Source: Chitinophaga sp. 180180018-3 (GTDB lineage: Bacteria; Bacteroidota; Bacteroidia; Chitinophagales; Chitinophagaceae). From it: 64,000 nt of DNA. The notes beneath the pieces were generated by a model, which made no database searches, had not been told where the DNA came from, and saw nothing but the letters and a program-made list of their open reading frames with translations. The stretch is from positions 3,720,001 to 3,784,000 of the forward strand of contig NZ_CP140772.1 of the NCBI RefSeq assembly GCF_037893185.1. The letters are read 5' to 3'. This document shows, in pieces, positions 36,712 through 46,592 of this stretch. The translations under genes were made by a program, and so were the position numbers. Every line of letters starts with the position of its first letter. Position 1 is the first letter of the stretch.

Positions 36712-38316
36712 TCAATGTTGCTTACTTTTTTTTGTCGCTGTCTTCTTCAATATAACAGCATAATGTCCGGGCTGCTCCAGTAGCTGTAAAGCCTCCTGGA
36801 AGCTGGTATTATCAGTGTTGATAACCTGCTGATAATAATCATTGCCGGCAAAAAGCTGACTGGCTACCTGGCCTTTTATTTCCAGCGACAACAAGCTGAT
36901 GATCCTGTCTTTACTGGAAGGATGTAAGGGCAATCCGGCCTTTTCCGCAGCGCCAATCACCTGCTGTACGAGATAATCGGGCACGTTGTAATGCCGGTTG
37001 AAGGCGTTGAAATCAGGGTAGCTGGATAAGAGGGCCGCACGATTAGTATCCAGGTAATCGAAAGTAAACCTGCCAGCGAGATTATGGTCAGATACATCCT
37101 GCAGCCAGCCGTTGTATTCCACGGTATCAATCGGGATGAATTTATCCGGCATGATGCCCCCACCGCCAAAGACAGTGCGCTTATTTACCAGCGTAGTATA
37201 TTTCAGCGAATCGGGAAATTGAATAACATTGGCATGCATCAGTTCACCACTGGCTAATCGCGTTTGTACGTTATCGTTATACTCAGCTCCCTTATAAGGT
37301 TTCTGAATGGATCTGCCGGAAGGGGTATAATAACGGGCGCCTGTCAGCTCCAGTACTGCCCCGTCGAATACCGGCACCGGACGTTGCATCAGGCCTTTAC
37401 CGAAACTTCTTCTTCCTACAACTACTGCCCTGTCCCAATCTTGCAGTGCACCAGTCAGAATTTCACTGGCGGAGGCGGTGTACTGATCAATCAATACCAC
37501 CAGGTTGCCTTCCATAAAATTGCCGAATCCGCCAGTGTAGTAGTAATCTTTCCCCTTATCTCTACCCATACTATAAAAGACCAGCTTATCCTTAGGTAAA
37601 AATTCATCAGCAACACCTATTGCCGCCTGTACATAGCCTCCTCCGTTACCCTGTAAATCCAGGATCAGGCTTTTCATACCCTGTGCTTTCAGCTGTGTAA
37701 GCGCCTTATCTATTTCTGTGCGGGTAGTTTCACTGAAGATGCGTAACGATATATATCCTACTGTATCATTGATCATATAAGCAGATCTTACTGACCTGTC
37801 GGCCACCACATCCCGGATAATGTCCGTTGTAAACGTGGCTTCGTTTCCTTTACGGAGCACTTCCAGGGCCACAGGCGTTCCCTTCTTACCCCTGATTTTC
37901 TTCATGATATCGAAGTTGGTGGCTCCTTTTACAGATGCCTTATCAATGGTGGTAATCCTGTCGCCCGTCTTCAGGCCTGCCCTTTCTGCGGGGCCTCCGG
38001 AAATAACCTGCGTGATATAAAGACTATCATGCTGCATCATATACTGTATGCCGATACCAGCAAAATTGCCTTTCATGGCCGCCTGCATCTGCGCAGCCTC
38101 CTCACTGGAAAAGTATTTCGAATGTGGATCGAGTTCGCGCATCATGCCTGTAATCGCAGCATTTATCAACGTTTCTTCATTCAGTGAGTCTACGTAGTTT
38201 TCCTGGATGGTTTTCAGGGTCTGCCACAACTTTTCTTTAGGATTTACCTGCGCATGTGTGGATAATGAAAGTCCAGCCAGGCCTAATGTTACAATAACAT
38301 ATTTCTTCAGCAACAT
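36712..38316 (-). CDS. S41-family C-terminal-processing protease
   Basis: This 534-residue exported protease (signal to about residue 22) has a PDZ domain at about 84-160 (GIGIQY, GGPAERAGLKTGDRI) and the S41 catalytic domain with nucleophile Ser284 in TASASE and general base Lys307 in SFGKG. A C-terminal helical extension covers about 400-534. Family members cut unstructured C-termini in the periplasm. It is placed 3 bp after the stop of the upstream thioredoxin-like gene, so it is translated from the same message. In this setting it may process imported proteins or peptides, which is inference. Confidence 0.94.
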   Translation of the reverse strand: MLLKKYVIVTLGLAGLSLSTHAQVNPKEKLWQTLKTIQENYVDSLNEETLINAAITGMMRELDPHSKYFSSEEAAQMQAAMKGNFAGIGIQYMMQHDSLYITQVISGGPAERAGLKTGDRITTIDKASVKGATNFDIMKKIRGKKGTPVALEVLRKGNEATFTTDIIRDVVADRSVRSAYMINDTVGYISLRIFSETTRTEIDKALTQLKAQGMKSLILDLQGNGGGYVQAAIGVADEFLPKDKLVFYSMGRDKGKDYYYTGGFGNFMEGNLVVLIDQYTASASEILTGALQDWDRAVVVGRRSFGKGLMQRPVPVFDGAVLELTGARYYTPSGRSIQKPYKGAEYNDNVQTRLASGELMHANVIQFPDSLKYTTLVNKRTVFGGGGIMPDKFIPIDTVEYNGWLQDVSDHNLAGRFTFDYLDTNRAALLSSYPDFNAFNRHYNVPDYLVQQVIGAAEKAGLPLHPSSKDRIISLLSLEIKGQVASQLFAGNDYYQQVINTDNTSFQEALQLLEQPGHYAVILKKTATKKSKQH

Positions 38317-38319
38317 AAC

Positions 38320-39786
38320 CTATTTTTCGTTTTTTAAAAGTTCAATGGCATAGCTCAGCTCATCTACCAGCTTACTCGGGCTTCCGGAGTAGCCTTCAGA
38401 AGTATAACGCATTATGCCATCTTTAAGAATCACCTTCCTCGGAATTGCGGACGACTGGAAGAAAGGCACGAACGATTTAAACACCAGATCCTGCTCACCT
38501 GTTTTTTTATTGACTGCATCATGAAGCAAATGAAAACGGAAACCTTCCTGCTTTACATATCCAACAGATTTTTCCTTGTAGTTGCCGGTTTGCATAGTAC
38601 CGACCATATAAACAGCTACCTGTGGATCTGATGCGTATTTATCGACCAGCATTTGCATGCCCGGAAAGGCGCTGATACAGGGTTTACACCAGGTAGCCCA
38701 GAAATCCAGCACTACAATTTTATCTCCCCATTCACTGGATCTGACCATCTTGCCGTCGGCATCTTCCAACGCAAACGGCACATACTCCTGGTTAGTCAGT
38801 TGGGCACGTACCGCCGCCTTCAATTCTTCCTGTTCATTACCTGATTTCAACTGCAGCAGATATTTATCATATGCACCGGCGGTTTTATTTTTGGCAGTGA
38901 ATATGGCCTTTAAAGCGTCAAACATCCCGGCGGTCATGGCATTGGCCCTCACACAATTTTCAAGGAAAGCCTGTATCGATGACTGGTCACCGGTTTGCCG
39001 AAGTATATCCAGCCGAACGTTGTTTAGATCGGCGGAGGCATAAGCTCCTTTGGCAGACAGGTATTTGAAGTATCCTTTAGCGGTGGTATATTGTTTCAGA
39101 TTATGCAGGAGGGAAATATGTGTACTCAGTTCGTTATCCAGTTGTTCGCTGGCATTGGCGGCCGCCTGTTCCGGATTAAAAACACCGTTTTCCTCATAAG
39201 ATCTGTCAGTTACTTTTTTTACCAGCTCATCAATCAGTGAGGTGGATATACGAACAAGTGTATCATAGCCTACGGTCTTGAAAACATAGGCCCGCATAAC
39301 ATTCCATCTGTACAGTTCATTCTCTGTTTTAAAATTAAGCGGCGTGCAGAAAGCCATAAATTTTTCAAACTTACGGTTATCCATATACGAAGCTCCCAGG
39401 CTCCGGTGAATGGTATAATAGATAAACTCCTGGCCGTTCGGATTGACCTTCCATTCTGCATAAGGAAAAGTTTTCAGAAAATCTTCTGAAGCCGTAGTCA
39501 TTTCCGCCGCGGTTTTCAATGAAGATACCTGGTGGAAGGCGGCAAGCCTGGCCAATGCCCCTTTAGGATACTTGTTCACCAAAAGCTGTTGTAGCTCCTG
39601 CCCTCTTTTGGTATCCTTTAGTTCAAACTGGTAATATCGTTGTATATCCGACAATTGCTGCTCTGTCAGATCTGTTCTCTTTACCAGTTCTTTGGGATCA
39701 GCATTGCGGTACTGCTCCGCTTTCTGGGCAAGTGCAGCGCTTCCCGACAGAAGGCAGCATCCTAACGCGATGATTCTATTTCTCAT
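38320..39786 (-). CDS. Exported thioredoxin-like protein with long helical N-terminal part
   Basis: The ATG at 39786 gives 488 residues; a TTG at 39795 is less likely. After a signal peptide (to about residue 21) comes an alpha-helical region of about 300 residues with TPR-like character, then a thioredoxin/TlpA domain with Cys367 and Cys370 in WATWCKPC. It lies 14 bp after susD and 3 bp before the S41 gene. The helical part may bind a peptide or partner. It differs in layout from the DUF4369 protein at the operon end, so the unit has two distinct periplasmic thiol proteins. Confidence 0.88.
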   Translation of the reverse strand: MRNRIIALGCCLLSGSAALAQKAEQYRNADPKELVKRTDLTEQQLSDIQRYYQFELKDTKRGQELQQLLVNKYPKGALARLAAFHQVSSLKTAAEMTTASEDFLKTFPYAEWKVNPNGQEFIYYTIHRSLGASYMDNRKFEKFMAFCTPLNFKTENELYRWNVMRAYVFKTVGYDTLVRISTSLIDELVKKVTDRSYEENGVFNPEQAAANASEQLDNELSTHISLLHNLKQYTTAKGYFKYLSAKGAYASADLNNVRLDILRQTGDQSSIQAFLENCVRANAMTAGMFDALKAIFTAKNKTAGAYDKYLLQLKSGNEQEELKAAVRAQLTNQEYVPFALEDADGKMVRSSEWGDKIVVLDFWATWCKPCISAFPGMQMLVDKYASDPQVAVYMVGTMQTGNYKEKSVGYVKQEGFRFHLLHDAVNKKTGEQDLVFKSFVPFFQSSAIPRKVILKDGIMRYTSEGYSGSPSKLVDELSYAIELLKNEK

Positions 39787-39800
39787 ATCTTGCAAGGTTG

Positions 39801-41168
39801 TTAACGTTGATTTTGCGTCAATTCAGGATTCAATTCAATATTCTTTGGAGGGATAGGATAAACGTAACGGTCTCCTGGCTTCAGTGTATAGGTAACGCCT
39901 TTGAATACACGCGTTACGGTTTCCATCAAAGCAGGTTCCATACTGAGCCGGCGTTGATCAAACCAACGTAGCCCGGTGCCAAACAGTTCTCTCCTTCTCT
40001 CGTCAATGACTATACGTAATGCCTCATCATTGGATGCCGCTGTTAATACCGCGTATTGTGCAGGCCGGAATCGTTTTTGTCTGAGTTTATTCACCAGGGC
40101 CATCGCATCGTCTTTTCTGCCGGCTCTGGCCAATCCTTCCGCCTGAGTCAGCATCATTTCCGGTACAGAGATCCCTACAGATACATTGTCGCCCATAAAG
40201 ATTTTATCGCGGTAAGAACCACGTCCGGTGAAGGATGGCAGAAAAGTGCTACCGGCACGGGTAAAGAGCTGATAACGCAGGTCTTCGGGTGTGAGCCTAT
40301 TCAGCAGCTCCGTACTCAACGGCAGGTCAAGGTATCCGGGCTTGCCTGCCTTCTTACCTAAAATAACTTCCGCGTTATCCAGTCTCCGCGGATAGGCATT
40401 TTTTCCATCGGCATAATCATTCAGATCCAGCAGCGTACTTTGTACACCCAGGGCTTTGGCGGCGTTGTCGGCGGCTTCGCTGTAGCGTTGCATGTACAGG
40501 TAAGTTCTGGCCAGCAGGCCGTAACCCGCTGCCTTACCGGGATGAAAGTTATAAGAAGGGTGGTCCGGCAGCTGCGGCAGGGCTTCCGTCAGATCTTTGA
40601 TAATCTGATCGTACACCTGTTTCACAGAGGCCCGGTTAAGCGGTACCTGCAGATCGGGAGAGAGTAATAACGGCAACCCCGGATCCGCAGCGGCATTAGA
40701 TGCATTGTATACCCTTGCGTACAGGTTGATCAATGTCAGATACGTGGCTGCCCGCTGCGTTTGTGCTTCTGCGTAGACATGGCGTTTTTGCTCCATGGAG
40801 CCGTCGGTACTGGCCATTACATTTGCTGTTACCTGGTTACAAACGTATATCTGATTATATAGCTGGTCCCAGCCTGCATCGTTTTGATCGGAGGTATAGT
40901 AGTCCGCGGCCCAGGTATAGATATTCCCTAATTCGTTGGTCAGCTGATTCTGCAGGCTGGTATTGGATTCCAGGTTGATATCATCACTGGATAACATCGG
41001 CAGCGCAGCAGAAGATTCGAACAGGCTCATATTGTTGAGCAGGCGCTGGAAATCGGCGGTATATTTAAATTGCCGCTGGTTGGGTTGTTCCACCTCCACG
41101 AACTTGCGGCAGGAAATAGTTCCTACAGCAAACACCAACAGCGAAAGATATATATGTTTCATTGTCAT
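39801..41168 (-). CDS. SusD/RagB-family lipoprotein, second locus
   Basis: From the ATG at 41168 this is a 455-residue protein; starts at 41177 or 41162 are also possible, while 41201 would overlap the susC gene. The signal ends in a lipobox at TISC with cysteine about residue 20. SusD features include NMSLFESSAALPMLSSDDINL, ATYLTLINLYARVYN and RRELFGTGLRWFDQRRL. It is shorter than the first SusD (581). The C-terminus KNIELNPELTQNQR resembles peptide-type SusD proteins of Chitinophaga, though that is only an impression. It follows susC by about 20 bp. Confidence 0.92.
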   Translation of the reverse strand: MTMKHIYLSLLVFAVGTISCRKFVEVEQPNQRQFKYTADFQRLLNNMSLFESSAALPMLSSDDINLESNTSLQNQLTNELGNIYTWAADYYTSDQNDAGWDQLYNQIYVCNQVTANVMASTDGSMEQKRHVYAEAQTQRAATYLTLINLYARVYNASNAAADPGLPLLLSPDLQVPLNRASVKQVYDQIIKDLTEALPQLPDHPSYNFHPGKAAGYGLLARTYLYMQRYSEAADNAAKALGVQSTLLDLNDYADGKNAYPRRLDNAEVILGKKAGKPGYLDLPLSTELLNRLTPEDLRYQLFTRAGSTFLPSFTGRGSYRDKIFMGDNVSVGISVPEMMLTQAEGLARAGRKDDAMALVNKLRQKRFRPAQYAVLTAASNDEALRIVIDERRRELFGTGLRWFDQRRLSMEPALMETVTRVFKGVTYTLKPGDRYVYPIPPKNIELNPELTQNQR

Positions 41169-41187
41169 ATCGTTCATTTTTCCGGTA

Positions 41188-44100
41188 TTAGAAAGAAGCA
41201 TTCAGGCTCATGAAATAACTGGGAGCAGGCGGCAGATTGGTATAGTTGGTGCTCATCGCGTAACTGGGATCTATGCCGGCTTTATTTTGTTTCCAGATGA
41301 TACCAGGATTTCTTACCGCGAGGTTTAGCCCTACTGATTTTACCATCATTCGCGATAATGCTGCTGCAGGCACCTGGTAGCCCAGGGAGATCTGTTGTAA
41401 TCTTATATGACTGGCGCTTTCGACCAGTATATCTGCCATCTTGTAACGGTTGCTGCTATTGGTGGATACATTGGGTAGCCCGGGTACATTGGTGAACTGT
41501 TCATCTCCCGGTTTACGCCAGCGGTCGGCCAGGTCGCGCTGCGTACCAATCAGACCGTAATAGTTATTGGTAGCGTAATCTGGGTAGTTCTCTATAGATA
41601 AGCGGCGAAACACGTGTCCTATTTCGTAGGTCATGCGAACACCCAGTGAAAAAGATTTATACCTGAAGTCATTGAAAAGTCCTCCGAAATAAGGTGGCGT
41701 TGTGCGGCCCATATATACCATGTCATTGGCGGTGATCTGGTTATTGGCCATGTCGGCGGTGATGATTTTTCCATCTGCCGTATATATCTGGGAGCGGCCT
41801 TTGTTATCCAACCCGGCCCAACGATAAGCATACATATAATCTTTGGGCATCCCCACTATGGGCGTACTGCCGGATACAGCCATGCTACTGGTAGGGCGTG
41901 TAAACCGTGCATCTGTTACTTCATTGGTATTATAGGCAAAACTGAAAGTGGCCGACCAGCCGAATTGGTTGTTGCGGATAATGTCTCCCCTTATACCCAA
42001 ATCATAACCATGTCCTTTCATGCTGGCAGCATTATATAAAAGGGTAGACCAGCCATAGGTGGTATTAACCGGGAACCACCATAAAATATCGGTAGTTTTC
42101 TTCGTATAGGCGTCAACGCTAAAATGCAGCCGGTTGTTAAACAGATCCGCATCTATTCCCAGGTTCAGGGTCCTTGTCAGTTCCCAGCTGATTTTATTAT
42201 TGGCGGGAGATAATACATTTCCGTATGGCTCCCTGGTTAAAGGATCCAGCCCTTTCAGATCGAGAATAGCGGTATTGCTGGCACTCATGGGTACGGAGCC
42301 ACCGGTACCATAGGTAAGTCGCAGGTTAAGGCTGTTCAGCCAGCTCAATGACTTCATAAACTGCTCTCCGGTCACATCCCATTTCAGGCCTGTACTCCAT
42401 AGCGGCCTGGCACGTTGTCCGCGGGATGCCCCTGCAAGCGTAAAGTCGTCGAAACGCAGGCTGCCGGACACGATATAACGATTATTCAGTATGGAGAGAG
42501 CACCGTTACCGTAGTACGACAAAAACCTGTTGATAGAACGATTTATAGCGCCATCAGAGAAACCCAGAGAAGTGCTCCAGCCCATTACCGTCATATAAGA
42601 TGTAGTAGGATTCCAGGAAGCCGATGAATAGGTATCTCCATCAAAACCATAGCGGGTTTGCTGATAACCGGTCGACTGATCTTCCCTTATTTCTGTACCA
42701 GCCAGGGCATTGAGGGCGAGGATGTTTCCCCAGGATTTATTGACGTTTACCTGTCCGCGTAAAGCATAGTTAAAGGAATTACCGTTAGTATTGGTCATTT
42801 TACCGCCATAAGGCACACCATATACCAACCGGCCGTTGGCGCCGATAGTTGTACCGGTATTGACCAGCACCCTTGAATTATAGCTGTTCAGTTCATCCAG
42901 GATGGTAGTTTCTGTCAGGTTACGCTGGAGAGATCCGGCCACACTTACATTGATCCAGTCTGTGATTTTGGTATTAATATCCGTTGTAAAGCGAAAGCGG
43001 TTTTCTTTCGTTGTTGAATTCCCGTAATTCAGCTCCTGTAAAGGGCTATAGGTCCATGGAAGATAGCCCTTATTCAGGAAGTCGGCGGCTACTTCATCAC
43101 GAAAATCGATGGAGCGTGCAATTGGATTGCCGCTGGCATCTGCCAGCATTTCATAAGGGCGCAGGCCCAATCTGCCATTCCCCATGGCATTCAGCGCAGC
43201 GGTATTGGCAACGCTTACCGAATAGTTGTAATTGAGGCCCGTATTCACAGTTACCCGGTTATTAAACAATTCGTTACTCAGGTTGGCAGTAACGAAATAA
43301 CTTTCTCCTTTATTTTTTTTGAATACCGGTACATCTTTGGTATAGTTGGTAGAGAGATAATAAGTGCTATGTTGCCCCCCGCCGGAAAAGGAAAGATTAT
43401 ACTGCTGGGAAACGGCCCGCTGCAACAATAAGTCGCGGATCTGACTACGGTTATCCATTTTGCTTAATGCTGATAGTGCGGAATCGCGCTGACCTGCTGT
43501 TGCAGTACCTCTGTCTGCCTTAAACATCCACTCCAGGGCGTCACTTACCGGCCTGTTCTGATTAAAAGTCATCCAGCTGTTATCCCATTTAATGGGATCA
43601 GTGAAAAAGCCCAGATCTTTCATTTCTTTTTCCAGGTCAATATATTGTGCCGTGTTCATCCTGTTCAGATTTTTCATATTAGCAGGATTGGAAACACTGA
43701 GGTTTGTACTGAAATTGAGCTGGGAAGAATTCTTCTTTCCTTTTTTTGTAGTGATAACGATTACGCCATTTGCTGCTTTTGCGCCCCAGATGGAAGTGGC
43801 AGCGGCATCTTTCAGGATAGAGATAGATTCGATGTCTTCGGGGTTATACCTGCTTAAAACAGATCCACCGCTGGCAATTTCATTTGTTTTTCTTGTCAGA
43901 TCCTGATCTATGGCGGGAAATCCATCAATCACAATCAGTGGCGTACTTCCGGTACCACTTCCCAATGTGTTCACGCCGCGGATTGAAATCTTGTTATTTC
44001 TAACATCAAAACGTACACCAGGAGCTACGCCTTCCATACGTTCCATGAGGTTGACGGCCGGCACCTTTTTAAGATCCTTGCTGGTAATCTGCTCGAAAGC

Positions 44101-44760
44101 GCCGGTGGCCCGCTCTTTAGGCAAGGTCTGGTACCCGGTGGACACCACATTTACTTCCTGTAACTGCCGTACGTCTTCTTCCAGCTGCGCATTAATAACA
44201 GATTTGTCGCCCACCTCCGCCTTTAGTGGAGTCATGCCTATATAAGTAAAAACGATAGCATTTGTTTTTTCTTTCAGGCGCAAGGTATATCTGCCATCAC
44301 TGCTTGTCAGCGATCCAAACCGGATAGCATAACCTTCCGGAATTACGGTAACTCCTACCAGCGGGCGACCATTTTTATCCGTTACAATACCTGTTATCGT
44401 CTGTACATAATCTTCGGTTGCTCCAACAGCCGGAACCTGCTCCGGTAGTGCCTCCTGGTCTTTCGGAGGCCGGGTATCCTTAATGATGGTGTAATAATTT
44501 TCCTGTACATAAAGGAAAATGAATCCTTTATTGTACAGTAATTCTTTCAGGAGCGCTTCTACGGGTTCCTTTTTAGTAAGCGGTTTTTTCAGATTCACGT
44601 AAATGTTATCCAGCAGATGTTCTTCGTAAGAGAACCTGGTACCATAAACTGCTTTTACCTCGTCCAGTGCGGCTTTTAGTTTTATCTGCTGCTGAGCAAA
44701 TAGCTTCCCCGGCAGTGCTGCCCAAAGGCAACACATGACAAATAACAATCTTCTGTACAT
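41188..44760 (-). CDS. SusC/RagA-family TonB-dependent transporter with STN domain, second locus
   Basis: This 1190-residue outer-membrane transporter has a signal peptide to about residue 22, an STN domain (about 24-95), a carboxypeptidase-regulatory-like domain (about 118-195; GIVTDKNGRPLVGVTV), a plug (about 205-345; LIVIDGFPA, ANGVIVITTKKG) and a beta-barrel with terminal Phe. The STN domain signals to the FecR encoded 4 bp upstream. With the following SusD it forms the uptake complex of this unit. It is distinct in sequence from the SusC at 4028-7471. No glycosidase is near it. Confidence 0.96.
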   Translation of the reverse strand: MYRRLLFVMCCLWAALPGKLFAQQQIKLKAALDEVKAVYGTRFSYEEHLLDNIYVNLKKPLTKKEPVEALLKELLYNKGFIFLYVQENYYTIIKDTRPPKDQEALPEQVPAVGATEDYVQTITGIVTDKNGRPLVGVTVIPEGYAIRFGSLTSSDGRYTLRLKEKTNAIVFTYIGMTPLKAEVGDKSVINAQLEEDVRQLQEVNVVSTGYQTLPKERATGAFEQITSKDLKKVPAVNLMERMEGVAPGVRFDVRNNKISIRGVNTLGSGTGSTPLIVIDGFPAIDQDLTRKTNEIASGGSVLSRYNPEDIESISILKDAAATSIWGAKAANGVIVITTKKGKKNSSQLNFSTNLSVSNPANMKNLNRMNTAQYIDLEKEMKDLGFFTDPIKWDNSWMTFNQNRPVSDALEWMFKADRGTATAGQRDSALSALSKMDNRSQIRDLLLQRAVSQQYNLSFSGGGQHSTYYLSTNYTKDVPVFKKNKGESYFVTANLSNELFNNRVTVNTGLNYNYSVSVANTAALNAMGNGRLGLRPYEMLADASGNPIARSIDFRDEVAADFLNKGYLPWTYSPLQELNYGNSTTKENRFRFTTDINTKITDWINVSVAGSLQRNLTETTILDELNSYNSRVLVNTGTTIGANGRLVYGVPYGGKMTNTNGNSFNYALRGQVNVNKSWGNILALNALAGTEIREDQSTGYQQTRYGFDGDTYSSASWNPTTSYMTVMGWSTSLGFSDGAINRSINRFLSYYGNGALSILNNRYIVSGSLRFDDFTLAGASRGQRARPLWSTGLKWDVTGEQFMKSLSWLNSLNLRLTYGTGGSVPMSASNTAILDLKGLDPLTREPYGNVLSPANNKISWELTRTLNLGIDADLFNNRLHFSVDAYTKKTTDILWWFPVNTTYGWSTLLYNAASMKGHGYDLGIRGDIIRNNQFGWSATFSFAYNTNEVTDARFTRPTSSMAVSGSTPIVGMPKDYMYAYRWAGLDNKGRSQIYTADGKIITADMANNQITANDMVYMGRTTPPYFGGLFNDFRYKSFSLGVRMTYEIGHVFRRLSIENYPDYATNNYYGLIGTQRDLADRWRKPGDEQFTNVPGLPNVSTNSSNRYKMADILVESASHIRLQQISLGYQVPAAALSRMMVKSVGLNLAVRNPGIIWKQNKAGIDPSYAMSTNYTNLPPAPSYFMSLNASF

Positions 44761-44764
44761 GCAA

Positions 44765-45802
44765 CTAATTTTGGCTGATAATTAAATGATTTGCGTTTTT
44801 GCTGATTTTAAGATTAAATACATTCCTGATAACAAAAAGGATGTCGTCGGCATTGGTGGCGGGTACGGTACCGGAAAGCCTTTTCTGTGCAAGCGCCGGA
44901 GCTTCCAGGGTGATCTCGTAACCATAATTGTCCTCCAGTACATCCAGTATTTCCCGAAGGGTGTAACCATCCAGGTCCATTTCGTTGGTGGTCCAGGCTT
45001 TGTTGGCCTGTGGTTTTCTTTCCATGGCAGTAAGCAGTTGCCTGCTGCTGTCATACACAAAAGCCTCGCCCGGCTTGAGTATTCTGACAAATGCTCCTGA
45101 TCCGTTTTTTTCAATTCTGAGACTTCCTTCCAGCAGAGATATCTCAATGAGGCTACGGCGGCTTCTTACATTAAATCGTGTGCCCATTACCGTTAGTGAC
45201 AGGTCACTGACATGCACATGAAACGAATCCGATTGCCGTAGCCTGTTCCTGATAGCTACGTGTTTTACTTCAAAATAGGCCTCTCCTCTCAGCCAGATTT
45301 CCCTGGGCTTATCAGATTCCCAGGAGCGGGAATAGTGAATAGCAGAATTCCCGTTTAACGTAACCACCGATTCATCAGGCAGTACTACCTGTTGATGACC
45401 TCCAAATGCAGTGCTGAAAGTCTTTTCCCCGTGAGAGGAAAGTTCCCTGATAAGCATCATAGACAACACCACTGCTGCAGCAGCGGCCGTCCATTTGGCA
45501 ACGCGTTTCAATGGTTGGTAAATCCGTTGCTGCTGATGTTCATGCACTGTTATTTCGCTGGCAATTTTACTCCAAAGTTGGCTGCTATCAGTTGCAGGAG
45601 TATATACTGGTTGCTTATTCAGCAGCAGGATCCAGATCCGGGCTTCTTCCATGGCAGCCTGCTTATCCGGATACTGGCTGATTAGCTGCTGCCAGTATGC
45701 TACCGCCGCGTCATCCCGCTTCAAAACATGATGAATAAACGCTTCGTCTTCGAAAAAAGAAGTAGCAGTATACTGCGTATAATTCCTGTGCTGATCGTCC
45801 AT
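44765..45802 (-). CDS. FecR-family anti-sigma factor, second locus
   Basis: This 345-residue protein has an N-terminal cytoplasmic part, one membrane span at about 104-122 (AKWTAAAAAVVLSMMLI), and a periplasmic FecR domain (FGGHQQVVLPDESVVTLNGNSAIHYS, GEAYFEV) with a C-terminal DUF4974-like domain. It lies 125 bp behind the sigma gene and 4 bp before susC, tighter than in the first locus, so fecR and susC share one message here. It should restrain the sigma factor encoded upstream until SusC binds substrate. Confidence 0.94.
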   Translation of the reverse strand: MDDQHRNYTQYTATSFFEDEAFIHHVLKRDDAAVAYWQQLISQYPDKQAAMEEARIWILLLNKQPVYTPATDSSQLWSKIASEITVHEHQQQRIYQPLKRVAKWTAAAAAVVLSMMLIRELSSHGEKTFSTAFGGHQQVVLPDESVVTLNGNSAIHYSRSWESDKPREIWLRGEAYFEVKHVAIRNRLRQSDSFHVHVSDLSLTVMGTRFNVRSRRSLIEISLLEGSLRIEKNGSGAFVRILKPGEAFVYDSSRQLLTAMERKPQANKAWTTNEMDLDGYTLREILDVLEDNYGYEITLEAPALAQKRLSGTVPATNADDILFVIRNVFNLKISKNANHLIISQN

Positions 45803-45927
45803 AGCTGATTATATATACACCGTTGGCTGAAATTTTATCCCTTCACCGGGTTAAAAAATCAATAATTTTATTTTCAGGGGCAGAAAATGAATATTTTCTA
45901 AAAACAATCTGAAAAAACGATACCGCC

Positions 45928-46518
45928 TTAAATTTTTTTCAAAGAAATAAGGGCAGACAAAATAAGGAGATCAGATTTGGACAGATATTGCCGGAGGGTT
46001 TCTATTGCTTTATACACCAGCTTATAGGTACTGGATACGGAAAGCTGCATGAGTGCGGCGATCTCGTCGTATTCCATTTCTTCATAATAACGGAGGTGTA
46101 TAATTTCCCTTTGCCTGGGAGTCATTTTTGTTAATGCTGCCACCAGGTTTCCGCGTATTTTTTCCAGTCGTTCCCGGCTGATCATTGTTTGATCATATGC
46201 TAGTTCCTGGCCCCATTCAGGCCATTCGTCCAGTACAGAAAAGGTATGATTCCGCTGTTGTACTTCCAGCATACGTAATAACACCCGGCGAAACGACTTG
46301 TACAGATAATTCTTCACTGAATCAGTTTCCCTGATACTTTCCCTGTTTTTCCAGAGCTTTACAAACAGCTCCTGTAGTGCATCTTCTATTAAATGATCAT
46401 CAGCTGAAAACCGGTGTCCGTAGTTAAAGAGAGGGGAATAATATTTATCAAAAATAGCTTGCAGGGAAGACGCATCTCCTGAACGAAAAGCATTCCATAT
46501 ATCTTTTTCATCCTGCAT
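45928..46518 (-). CDS. ECF RNA polymerase sigma factor, second locus
   Basis: From the ATG at 46518 this is a 196-residue protein (MQDEKDIWNAFRSGD); longer in-frame starts run into the upstream gene and lack family similarity. Sigma region 2 is at about 8-80 (IFDKYYSPLFNYG, DALQELFVKLWKNRE) and region 4 at about 125-180 (MTPRQREIIHLRYYEEMEYDEIAALMQLSVSSTYKLVYKAI). It should activate transcription of the downstream susCD-thioredoxin-protease unit. The gene follows a ProX-like gene by 74 bp on the same strand. Confidence 0.93.
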   Translation of the reverse strand: MQDEKDIWNAFRSGDASSLQAIFDKYYSPLFNYGHRFSADDHLIEDALQELFVKLWKNRESIRETDSVKNYLYKSFRRVLLRMLEVQQRNHTFSVLDEWPEWGQELAYDQTMISRERLEKIRGNLVAALTKMTPRQREIIHLRYYEEMEYDEIAALMQLSVSSTYKLVYKAIETLRQYLSKSDLLILSALISLKKI

Positions 46519-46592
46519 GATTTCTGGTTGATTCAACTCGCGAAGATGCGAAGTTGCTGAAAATGTTTCACATTTCAAATACAGCCCGACGG

